A stretch of DNA of 41,143 nt from Lachnospiraceae bacterium (GCA_014804365.1 JAAUZX010000059.1:1-41143); one strand, 5' to 3'. Shown: positions 1 through 7,948, numbered from the stretch's first letter. Notes: generated from the letters alone by a model not told the origin. Made by a program: numbers and translations.

Positions 1-66
1 ATTAAAAATATATTAGAGTCTAAGGGGAAATCTTCCCAGGAATAGGGCATATCTTCATAGCAGAAA

Positions 67-90
67 AAGCAACGCTTTAAAGCGTTGCTT
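67..90. repeat. Perfect 24-nt palindrome
   Basis: The arms AAGCAACGCTTT and AAAGCGTTGCTT form an uninterrupted inverted repeat. It lies in a stretch (1-135) where I see no gene, so it may be the terminator of a gene left of the window. No clear T-run follows on the plus strand. Confidence 0.5.
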
Positions 91-135
91 GAAATAACAG
101 TTTATAAGTTTAACCTGAAATGCGGCGGCGTGTAC

Positions 136-165
136 TTGACATACATTTACCGGAAAGAGTACAAT
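136..165 (+). promoter_or_regulatory. Sigma-A-type promoter for the ECF transporter/kinase operon
   Basis: TTGACA (136-141) is followed after 18 nt by TACAAT (160-165). The predicted transcript starts near 172 and leaves a leader of about 230 nt before the first gene. That is long enough for a regulatory RNA. Confidence 0.65.
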
Positions 166-171
166 AGACAC

Positions 172-397
172 AATGGTCGGCAGAAGCCGGCGTTAGGGAC
201 GTCAAGCGTCCGAGCGAATATACAGGGGTCATTAAGAATGAAGTAGATAATTTTCGATATCTTTTAGCGAAATAAACTATTATAAATAAGTGTATAAGCT
301 TACCAGGAAGGTAATCGGATATGCGGGAAGCGTATCGGGGTACTTTCCTGGTTTTATATTATGGGAAAGTGCGTCCTATAATATAAAACGGAGGAAA
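172..397 (+). promoter_or_regulatory. Structured 5' leader, candidate riboswitch
   Basis: Small hairpins occur early (GTCGGC/GCCGGC near 175-190 and GGACG/CGTCC near 198-212). Two strong hairpins follow. In hairpin 1, 302-313 pairs with 341-352 over 12 bp (one G-U), with an upper stem 318-324/330-336 and a GGGAA loop. In hairpin 2, 351-366 pairs with 374-389 over 16 bp (one G-U), ending at the GGAGG ribosome site (390-394). TTTCCT (344-349) in hairpin 1 can instead pair with AGGAAA (392-397) at the ribosome site, so the two folds could act as a translational switch. I do not recognise the aptamer; it does not look like TPP, FMN, cobalamin or THF class RNAs. Confidence 0.5.
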
Positions 398-403
398 ATT
401 ATT

Positions 404-964
404 ATGAAACAGACACGTAAACTTGTATTATCGGCTCTTTTTATGGCATTGGGGATTGTCCTTCCTTTTCTGACGGGACAGATTCAACAGATCGGTAATA
501 TGCTCCTGCCGATGCATATTCCGGTGCTGTTGTGCGGCTTCATCTGCGGCTGGCAGTATGGTCTGGCAGTCGGGCTTATGACCCCACTGCTTCGAAGCGT
601 TATGTTTGGTATGCCGCCGCTTATGCCTACGGCAGCGGCGATGGCGGTGGAGCTGGCAGTTTATGGCTTAATGACAGGGATTCTGTATGCTAAGCTGCCG
701 AAAAAAGTTCCTTATATCTATGTTAGCCTTCTTTGTGCGATGATCGCCGGCAGAGCCGCGTGGGGACTCGTCGGTATTCCGTTGTACGGCATTGCCGGAA
801 GCGGATTTTCTATGCAGATATTTCTGTCCGGCGCGCTTTTGAATGCCATACCGGGTATCATACTGCAGATCGTGCTGATTCCGATTGTTATGATCACACT
901 CGGCAGGGCGGGTGTGCTGAATGATTATGCCCCGGAGCGTGAGATGGAGGGTTCTTGTGAATAA
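404..964 (+). CDS. ECF transporter S-component (substrate-binding membrane subunit), substrate unknown
   Basis: This is a small, very hydrophobic protein of 186 residues with about six membrane segments. It begins MKQTRKLVLSALFMALGIVL, an N-terminus typical of S-components of energy-coupling factor vitamin transporters. S-components bind a vitamin or precursor and dock onto a shared EcfA/A'/T module, which is not encoded here. The start at 404 is chosen because GGAGG lies 9 nt upstream; an in-frame extension back to 290 reads through the leader hairpins and is unlikely. The gene overlaps the next by 8 nt, so the two are translationally coupled. The kinase partner suggests a substrate trapped by phosphorylation (a nucleoside-like or vitamin alcohol), but this is inference. 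Confidence 0.8.
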   Translation: MKQTRKLVLSALFMALGIVLPFLTGQIQQIGNMLLPMHIPVLLCGFICGWQYGLAVGLMTPLLRSVMFGMPPLMPTAAAMAVELAVYGLMTGILYAKLPKKVPYIYVSLLCAMIAGRAAWGLVGIPLYGIAGSGFSMQIFLSGALLNAIPGIILQIVLIPIVMITLGRAGVLNDYAPEREMEGSCE

Positions 965-1547
965 GATTTATACCATGATTGACAGTGCGCTGGAGCATGC
1001 GGGCATGACCAATCAAGTCAATGTAGCGATTGACGGTATGTGTGGCAGCGGCAAGACAACGCTGGCAGAAGAGTTTGCCCGCAGATATGCATGTAATCTT
1101 TTTCATATGGATGATTTCTTCCTGCGTCCGGAACAACGTACCGCAGCACGGTATGCGCAGGCCGGAGGGAACGTGGATTATGAGCGGTTTCGGACGGAGG
1201 TGCTGGATCATCTGGCGGATGAGGGAGGCTTTGTCTATCGGCGTTTTGACTGCCGCAGGATGGCGCTTGGAGAGCCTCGTGAGGTTTCATGGAACAGATT
1301 GAATATTATAGAGGGTGCCTACAGCTGCCATCCATATTTCGGGGATGCGTATCATCTGCGCTTTTTTATGGAAGTGTCCGCAGAGGAACAGAAGAGGAGG
1401 ATACTGGCGCGAAACGGAGCGGAAATGTACCAGCGCTTCGAGCGGGAGTGGATTCCTATGGAGAACCGGTATTTTGAGGCCTACGGAATCCGGGACAAGT
1501 GCATTGTGGTCAGCAGCAGCAACGGCGGAGCTTGCAATTATTCTTGA
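957..1547 (+). CDS. Uridine kinase-like P-loop kinase
   Basis: The 196-residue cytoplasmic protein has a Walker A motif GMCGSGKT at residues 27-34 and the motif FHMDDFF shortly after, as in the uridine kinase / nicotinamide riboside kinase / phosphoribulokinase-like superfamily. I chose the GTG start at 957 because GGAGGG lies 5 nt upstream and it gives a tight 8-nt overlap with the transporter stop. Upstream in-frame codons lie inside the transporter gene. Such kinases phosphorylate a hydroxyl of a nucleoside or similar small molecule. Its exact substrate is unknown; coupling to an S-component suggests it phosphorylates the imported compound. After the stop comes a palindromic element and a terminator-like hairpin. 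Confidence 0.75.
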   Translation: MNKIYTMIDSALEHAGMTNQVNVAIDGMCGSGKTTLAEEFARRYACNLFHMDDFFLRPEQRTAARYAQAGGNVDYERFRTEVLDHLADEGGFVYRRFDCRRMALGEPREVSWNRLNIIEGAYSCHPYFGDAYHLRFFMEVSAEEQKRRILARNGAEMYQRFEREWIPMENRYFEAYGIRDKCIVVSSSNGGACNYS

Positions 1548-1574
1548 AAAGCGCATCTGCGTGCAGTATAATAG

Positions 1575-1632
1575 GAGATGAAGATATACTAAGATCATAA
1601 AGTACATGATCTAAGTATATCTATATCATCTC
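1575..1632. repeat. Palindromic element, copy A
   Basis: This nested inverted repeat has outer arms GAGATGA/TCATCTC, core arms AGATATACT/AGTATATCT, inner arms AGATCAT/ATGATCT and a loop aaagtac. A second copy lies at 27626-27685 with the same core and loop pattern but different outer and inner arms that still pair. It follows the kinase stop codon closely. It could be a small mobile palindrome or a structured RNA. Confidence 0.75.
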
Positions 1633-1635
1633 TAA

Positions 1636-1660
1636 GAGAATGCGAAGAGCATGCATTCTC
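1636..1660 (+). terminator. Terminator-like hairpin, GAATGC family
   Basis: GAGAATGC (1636-1643) pairs with GCATTCTC (1653-1660). No strong T-run follows, so termination efficiency is uncertain. The same stem recurs at 12363, 14771, 27687 and 40014. The rest of the gap to 1755 holds no gene that I can see. Confidence 0.5.
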
Positions 1661-1755
1661 CGTGATAAAACAAGATAGATAGAGAAAGCGGGACATGAGG
1701 GAGTGTCGTCACACATGCCCTTATGTAGAAATAAACAAGAAAGGGGGCGTACACC

Positions 1756-2100
1756 ATGCATCTTAGAAAATTATTCACGGCGGCATTGACTGCGGCAATG
1801 GTATCCATGGTTTTCGTTATGCCGGTTTCTGCCCACGGGCATCACAGCCGGACGACAGTAGTAACGGATACAGATACAAGCTGCCCGGTATGTACGGTGG
1901 AAGGATGTACGGAAGAAGGCAGGCATACCCATGATGGCCATGATTACTGCGGATATGACCACAAAGATGGTTATTGTGACTATTCCTGTGAGACTGCTTC
2001 CAACGATACCACTTCCGATGATTCAACTTCCGGGAAGACTGCTTCCGGCCGGAAAGTTTCCCGAAGCAGATGCGGTGCCAGACGGCATTGCCACCATTAA
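1756..2100 (+). CDS. Small secreted Cys/His-rich protein
   Basis: This 114-residue protein starts with a Sec signal peptide (MHLRKLF, hydrophobic core, cleavage after VSA near residue 26). The mature part is rich in His and Cys: an N-terminal HGHH, then CPVC, GCTEEG, HTHDGHDYCGY and YCDYSC near residues 45-78. A Ser/Thr/Asp-rich stretch and a basic tail ending CGARRHCHH follow. The pattern suggests an extracellular metal-binding or disulfide-rich protein, but no named domain is recognised and no function should be assumed. A ribosome site (AAGGGGG) lies about 8 nt upstream and a strong terminator follows, so it is probably monocistronic. Confidence 0.75.
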   Translation: MHLRKLFTAALTAAMVSMVFVMPVSAHGHHSRTTVVTDTDTSCPVCTVEGCTEEGRHTHDGHDYCGYDHKDGYCDYSCETASNDTTSDDSTSGKTASGRKVSRSRCGARRHCHH

Positions 2101-2130
2101 TTGAGTGATTTCGGACGAAAGATGAAGTGA

Positions 2131-2160
2131 AGGCTGCCAGACAATGCTGGCAGCCTTTTT
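2131..2160 (+). terminator. Rho-independent terminator
   Basis: AGGCTGCCAG pairs with CTGGCAGCCT and runs into TTTTT. It ends the secreted-protein transcript. Confidence 0.85.
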
Positions 2161-2185
2161 ATGCCGGACGGAAAGCAAGTATAAA

Positions 2186-2218
2186 AGAGCGAGCCCAACG
2201 CACAGTGTGGATCGCTCT
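2186..2218 (-). terminator. Rho-independent terminator of the DUF3842 gene
   Basis: AGAGCGA (2186-2192) pairs with TCGCTCT (2212-2218). On the minus strand the stem is followed by TTTTAT, and it sits just past the DUF3842 stop codon. Confidence 0.7.
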
Positions 2219-2223
2219 GTCTC

Positions 2224-2628
2224 CTACAGCATAGACTCAATTTTCTCTACTGCGATGCGGATATACTCACCCATCGACGCTTCCGCGCAGCCTGCCACAA
2301 AATGGTTGCAGCGACCCGTCGGTATCAGAACTTTATAGGCACGGCTGGCTCCGATGGCAGCGGCGATGGCCGGTGTGATCTCACCTAACAGCGCATTAGC
2401 GAAGACGATGCCGATGGGTCCGGTGATAATATCCGAGTCCGCAGCATTGACGATGACCGCATTGTCTCCCGTAGCGCCGTAGTCAGCCCCGGCTTTCAGC
2501 ATAGCAGAAGTGGCGATGCTGTTCGTGCCGATGGCATACAACTCCAGATCCGCATGATTTTTCTTAAGCTGTTCTATAATAGATCTCCCGATCCGGCCGC
2601 CCTGACCGTCGATGATCGTGATTTTCAT
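2224..2628 (-). CDS. DUF3842 family protein
   Basis: This 134-residue protein begins MKITIIDGQGGRIGRSII, a Rossmann-like beta-strand plus glycine-rich loop. It continues with TSAMLKAGADYGATG and TGPIGIVFANALLGEITP, the conserved blocks of the DUF3842 family common in Firmicutes. The function of the family is not known to me; the glycine-rich loop suggests nucleotide or dinucleotide binding. The start at 2628 matches the family start and has AAAGGA upstream, whereas the in-frame extension to 2682 would run into the preceding gene. It lies 25 nt downstream of the chemotaxis receptor on the same strand and is probably co-transcribed with it. Confidence 0.85.
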   Translation of the reverse strand: MKITIIDGQGGRIGRSIIEQLKKNHADLELYAIGTNSIATSAMLKAGADYGATGDNAVIVNAADSDIITGPIGIVFANALLGEITPAIAAAIGASRAYKVLIPTGRCNHFVAGCAEASMGEYIRIAVEKIESML

Positions 2629-2653
2629 GGGAAATAATCCTTTCATTTTATTT

Positions 2654-4351
2654 TCAAATCTGGAAGAAGGCAACGCTGTCATTCAACTGTTCAATAACGG
2701 ACTTCAGCTCGTCCGCCTGTTTCGCGACATCCTCGATGTTTGCCCGCAGTTCATCGGTAGAAACGTTAGCTTCTTCCGCGGACGCGGCATTTTCTTCGGA
2801 AATACCGGATAAGCTGCTGACGGAATCGAGAACGCTGATCTTATTCTGGTCAACAATTTCCACGATATCTGAGATTGTATTAACTGCACTGGCGGCCTCC
2901 GCAATATTTCCGTCCACATCCTCGAAACTGTGGCTTACGCTCTTTAGGGCATCAGCTTCTTTGATGACCGCATCCTGAATTTGTGCGGCAATCTTCGTAC
3001 ATTCTGCGGTCTTGGAAGTGATTTCTTCTATGATCGCCTGAATCTGCTTTGCGGAAGAATTGGACTGTTCCGCCAGCGTCTGGATCTCACCTGCCACGAC
3101 TGCAAAACCTCTTCCCGCTTCGCCGGCTCTGGCAGCTTCGATGCTGGCATTTAAGGAGAGCAGATTGGTCTGTCCGGAGATATCCATAATCATCTGTGCA
3201 GCGGTGGTGATCTGGTTTACAGCATTGCTGACGCTGGTAATGCTGCTGATGACGTTGTCGGCGCTGGTGGTAGTGTATTTGTTGGCGTTCAGCAGGTCGT
3301 TCAGAGCAGCTTTGGCGGTGTTGCTGACGCGGGTAACGGTTTCCGTCACCTCCCGGGTGGCTTTAGAACTCTCGGCGATCTGAGTGATGTTTTCGGAGAT
3401 CTCATTCATGTCATGCGATTGTTTATCTACAGAGCCCGACATACTCTGGGCGCCGGAAGAGAGTTCCTCCATGGTGGCGCTTAAATCTTTGACGGCCTTC
3501 GCACAGTTGCTAAGAGAGTCATCGACTAGATTCACGGAATGGTCCACTGTGCCGGCACAGCTTAAGATCATCTCCACAACGTTTACAAGCTGCGTGCGGA
3601 GACTTTCCGCTGCGTTTGCAACATCGGATAATTCCCGGATGCGGTTCTTATCATTAATTTCGAAATTAAGATTCCCTTTGGAGAGCATAACCGTAGCATC
3701 GCGGATTATATGAATCTGCCCGGTAATCATTTTGCCGATAACAAAGGCGATAACAACGATGATCACCATAAGCACAAGGCTTATGAGAAGGATATAAACC
3801 AGGTAGCTGTTGGTGGCGGCGGTCAGTTCCGCGCTGGGCTTGCCGGTGAACATCATGCCGACAACGCTGTCCTTCTGTTCGATGGGAATATAGTAACCAT
3901 AATAGTCCTGACCGCCGATATTGACATTTCTTGCAAAGTATGCATTGCCCTGATTCAGAACAATTTCTTTTACCGTATCGGTACACTGTGTCAGAAGCAC
4001 GCGGTTTCCCGATCCGTCGGTGATTGTCGTTAAATAACGGGTGTCCCCGTAAAACATCGTGCAGTCTACGCCGGATATTTCTTTAATATAGTCGACAGTG
4101 TCAGTACTGGCGGAAAGATTGGTTCCGCCTTTGAAGAGGGTGTCCCCGGACAGCCTGTAGGTGCCTGCATCAAGCGCGTCGAATGTTTGCAGCAGGGAAT
4201 ATCCGGTGACCTCCAGCATGCTTTCGATCTCAGTTTCCGTAGTGGTCCGCATATATCTGGATGAAGTGAGGACGGTAACGAAAATAGATAGAAGTGCGGG
4301 CAGAAGGCACAACAAAAGTAAAATTGATATGATGCTTGGCTTTTTGTTCAT
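2654..4351 (-). CDS. Methyl-accepting chemotaxis protein
   Basis: This 565-residue membrane receptor has a first membrane helix at about residues 8-26 and an extracellular sensing region to about 180 that looks like a single Cache-type domain ([20 protein letters not shown]). A second helix lies at about 184-206, followed by a HAMP domain to about 260 and a long coiled-coil signalling domain. The conserved hairpin tip ([18 protein letters not shown]) that contacts CheA/CheW is near residues 395-420. It should sense a small ligand and bias flagellar rotation. No other chemotaxis genes are nearby, so it is an orphan receptor. A DUF3842 gene follows directly. Confidence 0.93.
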   Translation of the reverse strand: MNKKPSIISILLLLCLLPALLSIFVTVLTSSRYMRTTTETEIESMLEVTGYSLLQTFDALDAGTYRLSGDTLFKGGTNLSASTDTVDYIKEISGVDCTMFYGDTRYLTTITDGSGNRVLLTQCTDTVKEIVLNQGNAYFARNVNIGGQDYYGYYIPIEQKDSVVGMMFTGKPSAELTAATNSYLVYILLISLVLMVIIVVIAFVIGKMITGQIHIIRDATVMLSKGNLNFEINDKNRIRELSDVANAAESLRTQLVNVVEMILSCAGTVDHSVNLVDDSLSNCAKAVKDLSATMEELSSGAQSMSGSVDKQSHDMNEISENITQIAESSKATREVTETVTRVSNTAKAALNDLLNANKYTTTSADNVISSITSVSNAVNQITTAAQMIMDISGQTNLLSLNASIEAARAGEAGRGFAVVAGEIQTLAEQSNSSAKQIQAIIEEITSKTAECTKIAAQIQDAVIKEADALKSVSHSFEDVDGNIAEAASAVNTISDIVEIVDQNKISVLDSVSSLSGISEENAASAEEANVSTDELRANIEDVAKQADELKSVIEQLNDSVAFFQI

Positions 4352-4512
4352 ATGTATTACGCTCCTGTCTGGGTAGATTTTTATGGCAGCATTTTAACTT
4401 TTTCACTGCATTTCTCTATTATAGTATAATTGTATTTGGGGAAGATGGCAAGAATCAGATTGGACAAGTATTAACCTGAATGAAATTTTTTCTACATTTA
4501 GCAAAAAATAGA

Positions 4513-4563
4513 TTGACATCAACTATGCATTTTGTTATTCTAAAAACATGAGCAACCGATTGC
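4513..4563 (+). promoter_or_regulatory. Promoter with LacI-type operator for the galactanase operon
   Basis: TTGACA (4513-4518), a 17-nt spacer and TATTCT (4536-4541) form a good sigma-A promoter. At the expected start site lies the dyad GCAACCGATTGC (4552-4563), with GCAA/TTGC half-sites around a central CG, the usual form of a LacI-family operator. The remaining leader to 4731 (about 180 nt) holds no gene and no RNA I recognise. Upstream, 4352-4512 carries a TATAAT-like site on the minus strand (near 4420) that may serve the chemotaxis receptor. Confidence 0.6.
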
Positions 4564-4731
4564 GCAAAGTAAAATGTAACAACCGCGTCAACAAAAACGG
4601 GCATATGCATCGGCAAGATGCTGCTATCGGCGTGGAAGTGAGGATGCAGACATCGGTGGAACGGGTTATAGCAGTACAAGCAAACCGGGACAATCAGACA
4701 ATCATCGAATGAAAATGGAGGGCAGGGCAGC

Positions 4732-6570
4732 ATGGATAAGTTTATTGTTAACATCATCCATCGTCCGGAAATGGTACCTGAGTATGCAGAGAAGGTAACC
4801 GGACACGGTAAAGAAGAAGATATCGGCAGGAAGGAGCTTTTGACAGAGTCTCTGGATATCTTTAAGACACAGCAGGCAATTGCGCACAAGAACGGACTTA
4901 AGACCACGATTCAGATGACGTATGCTTCCTTATTTAATGATGAAGCGGTGGAACTGGCTAAGGCAGATCATGAAAAGTACGGCGATGAGATCGCCCTTTC
5001 TCTGTTAGGACTTCCCTGTGAAGAGTTCCGCGAGAAGTATAAGACCAAGGATTTCTGCATCTGGATGTTTTCCATGGAAGACAAGAAATCCATCGTAGAT
5101 GATGTATTCGGTAAATTCCACGACAGATTCGGTTTCTATCCGGAGTCTACGGGTTCTTACTATATGGATGCGGATCTGGTAAATTATGTAAAAGAGAAAT
5201 ATCCCATGGTGAAATGTGCCGTGGCTACCTGCTGGGAAGAAGGACCTAAGGCATATCACACCTGTAACAATTCATGGTACACGTTCATGGACGGCGGTCC
5301 GTGGGCACCTTGGATTCCGAGTAAACAGAATGTACATGCGCCGGCAGCAAATGAGGCGGAGGACAGCGGTATCGTGGCGATCCCACATCTGTCCCGTGAC
5401 CTGATTGCATGCTATGACGGTAACGGCTCTAACTTCGGAACCCATCCCCAGAATGTACTCAGAAGCATGAGCTATGATTCTAAGACATGGGAGTATCCGT
5501 ATTTGTACAACCTGATCGATCAGTACCGTGATCTGGCAAAGTATAACAATGGTTATGCATATAATATGATGTTCGTAGGTCCCGGCTGGATGAACAAGAT
5601 GGGACGCTGGGAGGCACCCTATGAACTGTTACTGAAGTCCTATGAGGACGGCATGGCATACTACGGTCAGCTCAAGAAAGAGGGCAAGCTGGATGACATG
5701 ACCATGGCTGAGTTCGCGGACTTTTATCGAGAGAACAGAAGACTGACAGAGCCGGAATGCGCACTCTGGAGAGATATCCTGTACGGATCGGATAAGCAGT
5801 TGTTCTGGTACTGTGATCCGTACATGAGAGTCTGCGCTAACATGGATCAGGGCGGCGCTATCGTAGACCTGCGTCCTTATGCGGCGAAATTAGAGTGGCC
5901 GGTAGGTATCGGTACGAAGCATGTGACGGACGCTTCTTATCCGTTCTTAATTCAGGAGAAATACAGAGCAGGTTACTTCACCCACTATGCAGGTGAGGGT
6001 ACAGTCAGAAGTGCGAAGCTGACACACAACGGCGAGGAAGTGGATCTGTGCCTGTGCAGAACGAAAGCACATTTCTCACAGGAGGGCAACACGAGAATCC
6101 TGACACTTGATCCTGTGGATATCGAGTTCTATGATTTGACAGTGAAGCTGCAGACGAAGATGTACTTCGAGGAAGGCAGCTCCAACATTAAGATCGAGAG
6201 AACTATCTTAGAGATGAGCGATCCGAATGCCGAGGTGGAGATCAACGAATATATGGTAGCATGTTACGGCACTACGGAATATTCCGAGGATATGAGCAAT
6301 ATCGTACTGTCCGTTACAGATGCTGCAAACACAGAGAAGATCGACTATGCATATAAGTGCCGTGAGGCGCAGATGAAGGGCGCAACGGAAGCGATCGCTG
6401 TTGTACCGGAGATCGAGACGAGAGTATCCATCAGCTGTGAGAAGAAGGACGCGGTAGGTTACATCAAGGAAGGCTACGCATTCTCACCGATGTTTACGTT
6501 AGGTTACACGACCAAGTTAAAAGATAAGGAGGTATTTGCGACATGGCTCAATCTGGCAAAGGCAAATTAA
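4732..6570 (+). CDS. Uncharacterised 612-residue protein, possibly a carbohydrate-active enzyme
   Basis: This soluble cytoplasmic protein has no signal peptide or membrane segment. The first ~330 residues read like an alpha/beta barrel related in style to polysaccharide deacetylases or GH57/GH38-type enzymes. It begins with FIVNIIHRPE, continues with repeated strand-helix units and the block FGFYPESTGSYYMD, and has a Trp-rich loop (DGGPWAPWIP). The last ~240 residues look beta-rich (SNIKIERTILEMSD), like an accessory sandwich domain. I cannot assign a family with confidence. It is the first gene of an operon with a zinc-ribbon protein (28-nt overlap) and a GH53 endo-galactanase, under a promoter with a LacI-type operator, so a role in plant galactan or oligosaccharide breakdown is a reasonable inference. 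GGAGGGCAGGGC upstream supports the start. Confidence 0.6.
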   Translation: MDKFIVNIIHRPEMVPEYAEKVTGHGKEEDIGRKELLTESLDIFKTQQAIAHKNGLKTTIQMTYASLFNDEAVELAKADHEKYGDEIALSLLGLPCEEFREKYKTKDFCIWMFSMEDKKSIVDDVFGKFHDRFGFYPESTGSYYMDADLVNYVKEKYPMVKCAVATCWEEGPKAYHTCNNSWYTFMDGGPWAPWIPSKQNVHAPAANEAEDSGIVAIPHLSRDLIACYDGNGSNFGTHPQNVLRSMSYDSKTWEYPYLYNLIDQYRDLAKYNNGYAYNMMFVGPGWMNKMGRWEAPYELLLKSYEDGMAYYGQLKKEGKLDDMTMAEFADFYRENRRLTEPECALWRDILYGSDKQLFWYCDPYMRVCANMDQGGAIVDLRPYAAKLEWPVGIGTKHVTDASYPFLIQEKYRAGYFTHYAGEGTVRSAKLTHNGEEVDLCLCRTKAHFSQEGNTRILTLDPVDIEFYDLTVKLQTKMYFEEGSSNIKIERTILEMSDPNAEVEINEYMVACYGTTEYSEDMSNIVLSVTDAANTEKIDYAYKCREAQMKGATEAIAVVPEIETRVSISCEKKDAVGYIKEGYAFSPMFTLGYTTKLKDKEVFATWLNLAKAN

Positions 6571-6761
6571 ATTACAGGTGTCCCTCCTGCTTCATGAGAG
6601 ACTTAGATATTGATATGTTTTATGATAAGGATAAAAAGGAGTATCATTGCATCCGCTGTCAGTATGTTGGGACGGAGGAGGACGTGCTTGAGAAGAATGA
6701 GTTGGTGCGGTTCCGGTATAAGGATGCTATGAAGAGGTTTACGAAGTTTGATTTTGATTAA
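6543..6761 (+). CDS. Small zinc-ribbon protein
   Basis: This 72-residue protein carries two Cys pairs, CPSC near residues 14-17 and CIRC near 36-39, spaced as in a zinc ribbon; the acidic C-terminal half carries no second motif. GGAGG lies 10 nt before the ATG. The gene overlaps the end of the preceding coding sequence by 28 nt and is 20 nt from the next gene. Its place inside a sugar operon suggests a helper or regulatory role, but nothing in the sequence says which. Confidence 0.65.
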   Translation: MAQSGKGKLNYRCPSCFMRDLDIDMFYDKDKKEYHCIRCQYVGTEEDVLEKNELVRFRYKDAMKRFTKFDFD

Positions 6762-6781
6762 GACATGAACGGAGACTACAC

Positions 6782-7888
6782 ATGAAATTCTACAAGGGTA
6801 TGGACTTATCTACGCTTATAGAGGTAGAGCGTCTTGGCGGGAAATTTTATGACCATGGGGTCGAAAAAGATGTGTTTGATATTTTACAGACTTATGGAGT
6901 CAACGCGGTGCGTCTCAGGCTGTGGAATGATCCTTATACGGAGGACGGCAAGCCTTACGGGGCGGGCACGAATGACCTGCCGGTTACGATAGAGCTGGCG
7001 AAGCGTGCGCAGGCTCATGGTATGGATGTGCTGCTCAACCTGCATTACAGTGACTTTTGGGCCGATCCGGGCAAGCAGAAGGTGCCCAAGGCATGGCGCG
7101 GCATGGATGCAGATCAGTTGACCGAAGCAGTCTATTCATATACGAGGGATACGCTGCTTGCCATGAAGGAAGCGGGAGCTTACCCCAATCTTATTCAGGT
7201 GGGGAATGAGCTGACCGGCGGTATGCTCTGGCCTCTCGGACAGCTGCCTAATTACGATAATCTTGCACGTTTTATCAGTGCAGGTATCCGTGGGGTTAGG
7301 GCGGTGGACGCAGATATGCCTGTCATGATCCATCTGGACAACGGCGGCAACGGCGCTATGTACAGGGACTGGTTTGATCATTATATGGAGCGGGGAGATG
7401 ATTTCCAGATCATCGGACTGTCCTATTATCCGTTCTGGCACGGCACCATGGAAGATTTGCGGAATAATATGAATGACCTGGCGGTGCGTTACGGTAAGGA
7501 ACTGATCATTGTGGAAACTTCCATGGGATTTACCATGGAAGACTATGCGGAGTATGAGAGGCTGGCGCCCGAAGAGCGTAAAGGATATGCCACAAAGCCT
7601 GAACTGGTGGAGAATTTACCTTTTCCGATGAGTAAGGAAGGTCAGAAAGATTTCATGAAAGCGTTGTTCGATGTGATCGATCAGGTGCCGGAACATAAAT
7701 GTAAAGGATTCTTTTACTGGGAGGCAGCATGGATTCCGGTAGCGGGTTCCGGCTGGGCGACGGAGAACGCACTGCCCTATATTGAAGAGAAGGGACCATG
7801 CGGAAATGAGTGGGCGAATCAGGCACTTTTTGACTATGATGGTCAAGCATTGCCGGCGTTGGAAGTGATACGAGACTATCAGCCTTAG
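6782..7888 (+). CDS. GH53 arabinogalactan endo-beta-1,4-galactanase (cytoplasmic)
   Basis: The family-53 glycoside hydrolase (368 residues, clan GH-A barrel) cleaves beta-1,4-galactan side chains of pectin or galacto-oligosaccharides. The acid/base glutamate sits in VGNELTGG (Glu143) and the nucleophile in IIVETS (Glu245). Other family blocks are NAVRLRLWNDP, LLNLHYSDFWADPGKQ and the C-terminal FYWEAAW. It has no signal peptide, unlike secreted family members, so it probably acts on imported oligosaccharides. It is the third gene of the operon starting at 4732, and a bidirectional terminator separates it from the convergent LacI gene. No galactose transporter or beta-galactosidase is recognised nearby. 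Confidence 0.92.
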   Translation: MKFYKGMDLSTLIEVERLGGKFYDHGVEKDVFDILQTYGVNAVRLRLWNDPYTEDGKPYGAGTNDLPVTIELAKRAQAHGMDVLLNLHYSDFWADPGKQKVPKAWRGMDADQLTEAVYSYTRDTLLAMKEAGAYPNLIQVGNELTGGMLWPLGQLPNYDNLARFISAGIRGVRAVDADMPVMIHLDNGGNGAMYRDWFDHYMERGDDFQIIGLSYYPFWHGTMEDLRNNMNDLAVRYGKELIIVETSMGFTMEDYAEYERLAPEERKGYATKPELVENLPFPMSKEGQKDFMKALFDVIDQVPEHKCKGFFYWEAAWIPVAGSGWATENALPYIEEKGPCGNEWANQALFDYDGQALPALEVIRDYQP

Positions 7889-7920
7889 TGCGCTGTACTA
7901 TTTACTTGTATAGCACACCG

Positions 7921-7947
7921 ATGCCGTGCAGTGAATCTGCACGGCAT
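7921..7947. terminator. Bidirectional terminator
   Basis: ATGCCGTGCA (7921-7930) pairs with TGCACGGCAT (7938-7947). It lies between the convergent GH53 and LacI genes. Confidence 0.7.
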
Positions 7948-7948
7948 A

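Noticed and set aside
172-300. Known vitamin riboswitch (TPP, FMN, cobalamin, THF)
   Set aside because: The conserved motifs of these classes are not present; only an unclassified structure can be claimed.
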